From Rhyacophila brunnea (Eukaryota; Arthropoda; Insecta; Trichoptera; Rhyacophilidae), in the NCBI GenBank assembly GCA_022495005.1, contig JAGYXB010001018.1, positions 124,001-188,000 on the forward strand: a stretch of DNA of 64,000 nt, given 5' to 3'. The position numbers and the translations under genes were made by a program. This document shows, one piece after another, positions 59,546 through 64,000 of this stretch (its first letter is position 1; every line of letters starts with the position of its first letter). The notes below the pieces were generated by a model. It did not search any database. It was not told the DNA's origin and saw only the letters and a program-made list of their open reading frames with translations.

Positions 59546-59840
59546 CCTGAATGCGTCCACGGTTGATAAACCAAAAAAGCCTGTATAACGGCTTGCCAGG
59601 TGTTCAGAATTAGACATAGACCAGATTAGTTCGATTGGACGATGGTAACCCTGTCGTCTACAAATAACTAACTGTTATAAAATCAAGTTCGACTCATGAC
59701 CAGTGATTGTTAAGTTTCTGGATGATAACAATAAATAAAGATAGTAGGTATGAGATATTTATGCGGGTTAAAGAATGGGTTTGGGATGATAATCTTCCCA
59801 ATCAGTACTATTCAATTACTACAAATATTATAAATGACAC

Positions 59841-59962
59841 CGTGGGTCCCAGGTTCGAATCCTGGGTCTGGCAAGTACACGTATTGTTTTTAAATTGGTG
59901 TGTGTCAGGGTATGGACCTAATAGGTTGAGCAAGTGGTTGACATCCATTTCTCGTAATGTCA
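59841..59962 (+). mobile_element. SINE-C, best-preserved copy
   Basis: The head has CGTGGGTCCCAGGTTCGAAT, including a B box GGTTCGAATCC, then CTGGGTCTGGCAAGTACACG. The body runs to GACATCCATTTCTCG. No clear A box or poly(A) end is visible. A longer chance frame (59707-60078) crosses it. Confidence 0.65.
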
Positions 59963-60600
59963 ATATAAACTTCGAAAAAACAAAAATTAAAGATAGACCA
60001 AAACATAATGGCATAGTCAAAAAAAAGTATTTATACAATATAAACATTCATAAAAAAATATCGCCGATTTTTTTTTAGCTTCCGTCTAAAAATATTTTTA
60101 TGTAATTTGTATGATTTACCTAACAAATTGAAAAACGAAATAATAATTAATGTTTCAGAATCCGTACACAATAATACGAAGTTATTTTGATTCAATAGTT
60201 TATCTTTTGTTTCCTCTTTTTGGGATCGGAATTAATTTACATGCTTGGTATAAAATAAAAAAAATACTTTATTGCCAAAACATAATAAAATTATTTATAT
60301 CTTTTTTTATTTATTTACTTTCTGCACTCGTGACGTTGGTATATCAATAATTCATTGATGTAAAATTAGTTTTTCTTTTATTATTTGTTTTTGTATCTTT
60401 AATGGGGTCAGCGATAGTAATATTATTTTGTACTGAGAAGATTTGACTTTGAAAATGAACCTTAAAAATTTATAGATATCGCAACATAACTACTAGAAAG
60501 AATACTAGAAAAAATCTATACTAGAAAATTACCATCCGCATGGCTAAATTAACATTGAAAGAAAATATCAACATAATTCAATATATTTTTTTTTATGTTA

Positions 60601-60785
60601 TAATTAACTATTTTTTTTTATTCAACGAATAAGACAGAATATTTGAGAATGTAAGATTATTTATATTGAATACACATAATTTGAAAACATTAGAAAAAAT
60701 CCAAATCAAAAAATATGACACCCGACGGGACTTGAACATGTAACCGCTGGATTCGGACCAGTTTATAATTAAACTACAGGCATCC
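60601..60785 (-). mobile_element. SINE-B, best-preserved copy
   Basis: On the minus strand it starts GGATGCCTGTAGTTTAATTA (A-box region), then CCGAATCCAGCGGTTACATG and a B-box-like GTTCAAGTCCCG. It continues GTGTCATATTTTTTGATTTG and ends ATTCGTTGAATAAAAAAAAA. Six tRNA-headed copies in the window share this layout. Confidence 0.7.
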
Positions 60786-60946
60786 TTACTTAATGACGAC
60801 GATTTTAACTAATAGTTAATATATGAAATACTTATCAATAGTTTAATTTATATAATTTTCCACATTTTATCAAATACGATGACAGGCTGCATCCATTATC
60901 AATTGATTAATAATTAGATCCTTCCACCAATCTAACTATTATAATA

Positions 60947-61194
60947 TGTGTCGCTACATTTCAAAATCAACCAAGTCCACGTTTAGGTATTTTTGATTTT
61001 TTTGTGAATTTCTGAAGAACTACTGCTTTCTAACATTTCTGCATTATCAAAATGTGGAATTTAATAATTTTAAATATTCTAAACTGAAAATAATATAAAC
61101 TCTCACCCTTGTGACTGTGTGTTAGAGAAAACAAAAGCTGTTTTTCTCCTATTCATCTATTATGGCTTGGCTGATTTTGAAATCTAGCGACACA
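60947..61194 (+). mobile_element. R6 MITE, copy 2, complete, 248 bp
   Basis: The left end TGTGTCGCTACATTTCAAAA, then TCAACCAAG, pairs with the right end CTTGGCTGATTTTGAAATCT plus AGCGACACA. TA flanks both ends (60945-60946, 61195-61196), pointing to the Tc1/mariner group. Confidence 0.88.
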
Positions 61195-61204
61195 TATATA
61201 TCAT

Positions 61205-61300
61205 CATACTCATCATTAGCTGGGGTCAATTCACTGCTGGATGGAAGGTCTCTCCTAAGTAATTTCCTGCTACATACTTCCACAGAACTTTATAAGTTCA
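61205..61300 (-). repeat. RTE 3'-end fragment
   Basis: TCAATTCACTGCTGGATGGA and TACTTCCACAGAACTTTAT correspond to the complement of the RTE C-terminal coding end at 18655-18760, with a deletion between. TCATCATACTCATCAT just before it is the worn GATGATG tail. Confidence 0.7.
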
Positions 61301-61422
61301 TCTATTATAAGATCCGGTATCACGGCTTGCCAGGTATTACTCGCAACGGTCTAGCTATAACAAGCATAGAACGCGCCCGCCGTCTTGAAATGACTTTAGG
61401 TAACTGAATGTTCTATAATCAC

Positions 61423-61540
61423 AGTCGACTGATGACCTGTAACTGGTTATCGCCTGGACTTGCGACAATAACTGGGGATTTGAAGTAGGTGGGGAATATA
61501 GGAATGGAAGCGACCATAATTGGCCCAGCCATAGTAAATT
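61423..61540 (+). repeat. R10, right-end fragment
   Basis: CAGTCGACTGATGACCTGTA, CCTGGACTTGCGACAATAAC and GCGACCATAATTGGCCCAGC match the ends of the 34.7- and 57.5-kb copies. Confidence 0.7.
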
Positions 61541-62756
61541 ATTATTATCTTATGATTTAACAACATTGATTATATTTTAATCCACCTGTATAATGATTCA
61601 GAGGAATATCTACTTCATTCACTTCATAAATTTCAACTAAATTCATTATAAAATTAATAACAATACTTCATCATCTCATTCAAATCTTAAATGTAGGTAT
61701 AATGCGTTTAATAAAATTTCTAGAATTTTCTTTAAATACCATTCCGCCATTTCACACTCAGGTTGTATTTAGGAATTCAAGCAATTTTGTTTTTCAAGGC
61801 AAGAACATCGGTCATTGTTTTCATTTCGTTTTCTTCTGAAATTCGTAAAGCTCTATTCTCAGCGCGGCTATGATTAATACCACTTGCAAACAAAGCAACA
61901 AAAATATACACCTGTATCTTTTACAAATTGTCTTGGTTTGAGAGGTAATTTTACTTTTGTATTTTTTCAGGCATATTTAAATCGAGAAAAATAATATTAT
62001 TGGAAAGAAGATGAAGTCATTGTCTGATTTATAAGAGAAAATTAAAGATTATAATATTTAAGAACCTTTATAGATAAGCAACAGCATGAAACCGTACTTT
62101 ATAATTATTCTACGTAGAATACAGTGATTGTAAAAAATTTCGATTTATTCGTCTTAAAAAATGTTGTATATTTACGAAATATGTCGATAATCTATCGATA
62201 ATTTTTATTTACTGCAAACAAGTTGCCGAATCAAATTCAAAGTGAATATCGGGACTTGAAAATTAGTCCTGTGACCTGATTATAGATGATTTTAGCACGT
62301 CATATCGTGTCATTCACTATTTTGGGACTTTTTTCATGTTACGTTGATGCTATTAAACATATTTTTTTAACAGTACACTGCAGTAGGTATATTACAGTAT
62401 AATTTCAATATTATAGGTAGTTTTTATTTAAAAAAATATTACATGGATTTATTTCCTAGTTGAAATATCTTTAGTTGGTAATAATACCGATAGTGAGGGG
62501 TGGATTCGTTTTCATTTTAATCAAAACCATAGAATCGGGACAATTAAATATAGCATTTATAAAATAAATCAAAGACTAAAATACATATGAAAATTTATCG
62601 TTTTTAATATATTATTAGATGACAGGCATTTTATGAGTTATTTGGGCGTGGAATTACTAATTACACACTATTTCTATATATATTTAATACAGTATTGCTA
62701 AGTTTAACGAGGTTTACTTATCATGAATACCGCATATCGTCGCCCTCAAGGAAGAA
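61541..62756. other. AT-rich intergenic, nothing recognised
   Basis: No supported features. Confidence 0.4.
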
Positions 62757-62991
62757 CTCACCAAATACAGTTTTTGCTCAAAATGAGTTATTTATACTGG
62801 CAATCTTGTAATTTTTAGCTCTATCTTAGAAAAAATCACCAAAATTCTAACTGTACGTTTTAAGTCAAAAAATATAAAATTAAAATAATTCACCAAATAC
62901 AAAAGCCGATATTTTGTGTTATGTAAAAAGTCACCGAGGTACTTGGTGACTTCTTACATGCGTATTTTTTCGTATTGGTAACACTTGGTGA
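62757..62991. promoter_or_regulatory. Cluster of TCACCAA motifs upstream of the terminal gene
   Basis: TCACCAA occurs at 62758, 62836 and 62890 and the near form TCACCGA at 62931. The complement TTGGTGA lies at 62943 and 62985. Two of the direct copies extend to TCACCAAATACA. Such repeated short motifs near a transposase gene are often binding sites for the enzyme, but that is inference. Confidence 0.45.
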
Positions 62992-63080
62992 TACATCTTT
63001 CATTGAGTCACTTGTCAGTTCGGCGTTGTGTATTATGGCGGTTAACGTTTCCCTGAGTCGTTTATCGTTAAAATACTAAA

Positions 63081-64000
63081 ATGTCACGAAAATTTTATAA
63101 TTTAGAGTCAATCAAAAAGATTGCAAAATTACCCAAAGACTTAGATTGCTCCGGATGTATTTACAAATATCAACAACATTTCAACTCTGAAGATAGAGTG
63201 GAGCTATGCAAACATTATTGGGGTCTACATTATCAAGGACGATACAATTTTATCCTAAAATTTGTCACAAGTCACAAACCTATTCGCATAAAAAAAATGC
63301 AAATCAAAATAGGCTGGCTTCACGGATTTATTGCTTGATGAAAAATGGTGAGAATAAAGAGTATGCCGCGATTTTTTCAGATAACGTTGTGCATAAGTAA
63401 TGGCCCAATAATCACTGCCTTTAAAGGAAAAAGCAAAAAAGGTGTTTTTTTGAAAAATGACCAACGAGGTAAGAGCTCTCCTGCCAATAAAAAGAAAGAA
63501 ATACAAATGAGTATTATCAAACAGCACATAAACAGCTTCCCAAGAGTGGAAGCACATTATGTTCGCAAAAGTTGCCAGAGGCAGTATTTAGATAAAACTT
63601 TGAGTGTTCAAAAAATGTACGCATTGTATAAAGAATATTGCACAGGGAAAAGTTAAACTCCAGTAAGTTTAACATTTTACAGATGTTTTTTTCTGCAAAA
63701 ACTTTAATTTGTCTTTTTTAGACCTAAAAAAGATTTGTGCCCGACTTGTACAAATTACGCTAAGTGTACGGATGAATCCAAAAAAGCCAAACTTGAAGAA
63801 AACTATCAAGAACATCAAAGGCGGAAACAAGACTATAATGCAGCGGAAGAAGCTCACAAATAGAGAGCCAAATCAGATCCTTCATTCATAATGGCTACAT
63901 TTGACCTTCAAAGTGTCCTACAGATTCCGAAGCCCAAAGTTTCGCAATTTTACTATTCACGAAAAATATGCGTCTACAATTTGACTATTTATGATGGAGC
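63081..64000 (+). pseudogene. Broken gene of an insect-expanded, probably transposon-borne protein family; 3' end off window
   Basis: The ATG at 63081 opens an 85-codon frame with a C-x2-C pair (DCSGC, residues 23-26) and a CKHYWGLHYQGR motif. It stops at 63336-63338, but the sense message shifts frame near 63290 and again near 63360. From 63345 to the window edge one frame runs on with stops only at 63654 (TAA), near 63705 (TAA) and near 63861 (TAG). This part contains a basic region, a second C-x2-C pair (DLCPTC near 63740), a charged helix-like stretch rich in K, E and Q, then FDLQSVLQIPKP and YYSRKICVYNLTIYDGA. I recall this last part from a family expanded in aphids and other insects whose members continue into an acidic SDTCGGQ-type motif suggestive of a nuclease or transposase core, but I cannot name it. 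Confidence 0.65.

Noticed and set aside
59707..60078. A 123-codon plus-strand gene
   Set aside because: The frame crosses a SINE-C copy, including its tRNA-like head, so it is accidental.

Overview
This window looks like gene-poor, AT-rich nuclear DNA from an arthropod, most likely an insect. An aphid or other hemipteran is my best guess, but the order is not proven. The reasons are about 70% A+T, no bacterial-style operons, tRNA-headed SINEs with poly(A) tails and target-site duplications, a Ty1/copia retrotransposon primed by an initiator-tRNA-Met-like site, RTE-type LINE tails ending in GATGATG, and many short inverted-repeat elements (MITEs). I found no complete host protein-coding gene. 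Nearly everything that can be supported is mobile DNA or its debris.

Layout. 1-4709: a copia-type LTR retrotransposon on the minus strand, with its distal LTR cut by the window edge and its gag-pol broken by stops and frameshifts. 5661-6290: LINE reverse-transcriptase remnant. 6.9-16 kb: nested repeats, with a hAT-like MITE inserted in another repeat, a SINE with a perfect 13-bp target-site duplication, and several MITEs. 17.8-34 kb: a family of about 400-510 bp elements here called R1 (seven copies across the window), a 5'-truncated RTE copy with a 12-bp duplication, tRNA-headed SINEs of three families, a PIF/Harbinger-like MITE and a TA-flanked MITE. 34.6-47 kb: more dispersed repeats, a 336-bp tandem duplication and a nested CTGCC-ended MITE. 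48.4-51.1 kb: the most structured stretch, with five CAGTGTTGCCA-ended units, two of them inverted copies of each other, inside 130-bp direct repeats, followed by an eight-unit satellite grown from the 3' tail of an RTE element. 52.9-53.9 kb: an LTR-like or promoter-like block with TATA box, initiator and a 48-bp tandem repeat. 56-61.5 kb: more repeat families and a 100-bp perfect-looking hairpin. 62.7-64.0 kb: a broken, cysteine-containing protein gene that I think is transposon-borne and that runs off the window edge, preceded by a cluster of TCACCAA motifs.

How the parts relate. The few coding remnants (copia, LINE, RTE, terminal gene) are autonomous-element relics. The SINEs and MITEs are non-autonomous passengers that would need enzymes from elsewhere. 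Insertions within insertions give relative ages. Two possible small host exons (38806-38869 minus, about 51055-51213 plus) are suggested by splice-like signals only. Provisional labels R1-R6 and R10 are mine and are used across entries.
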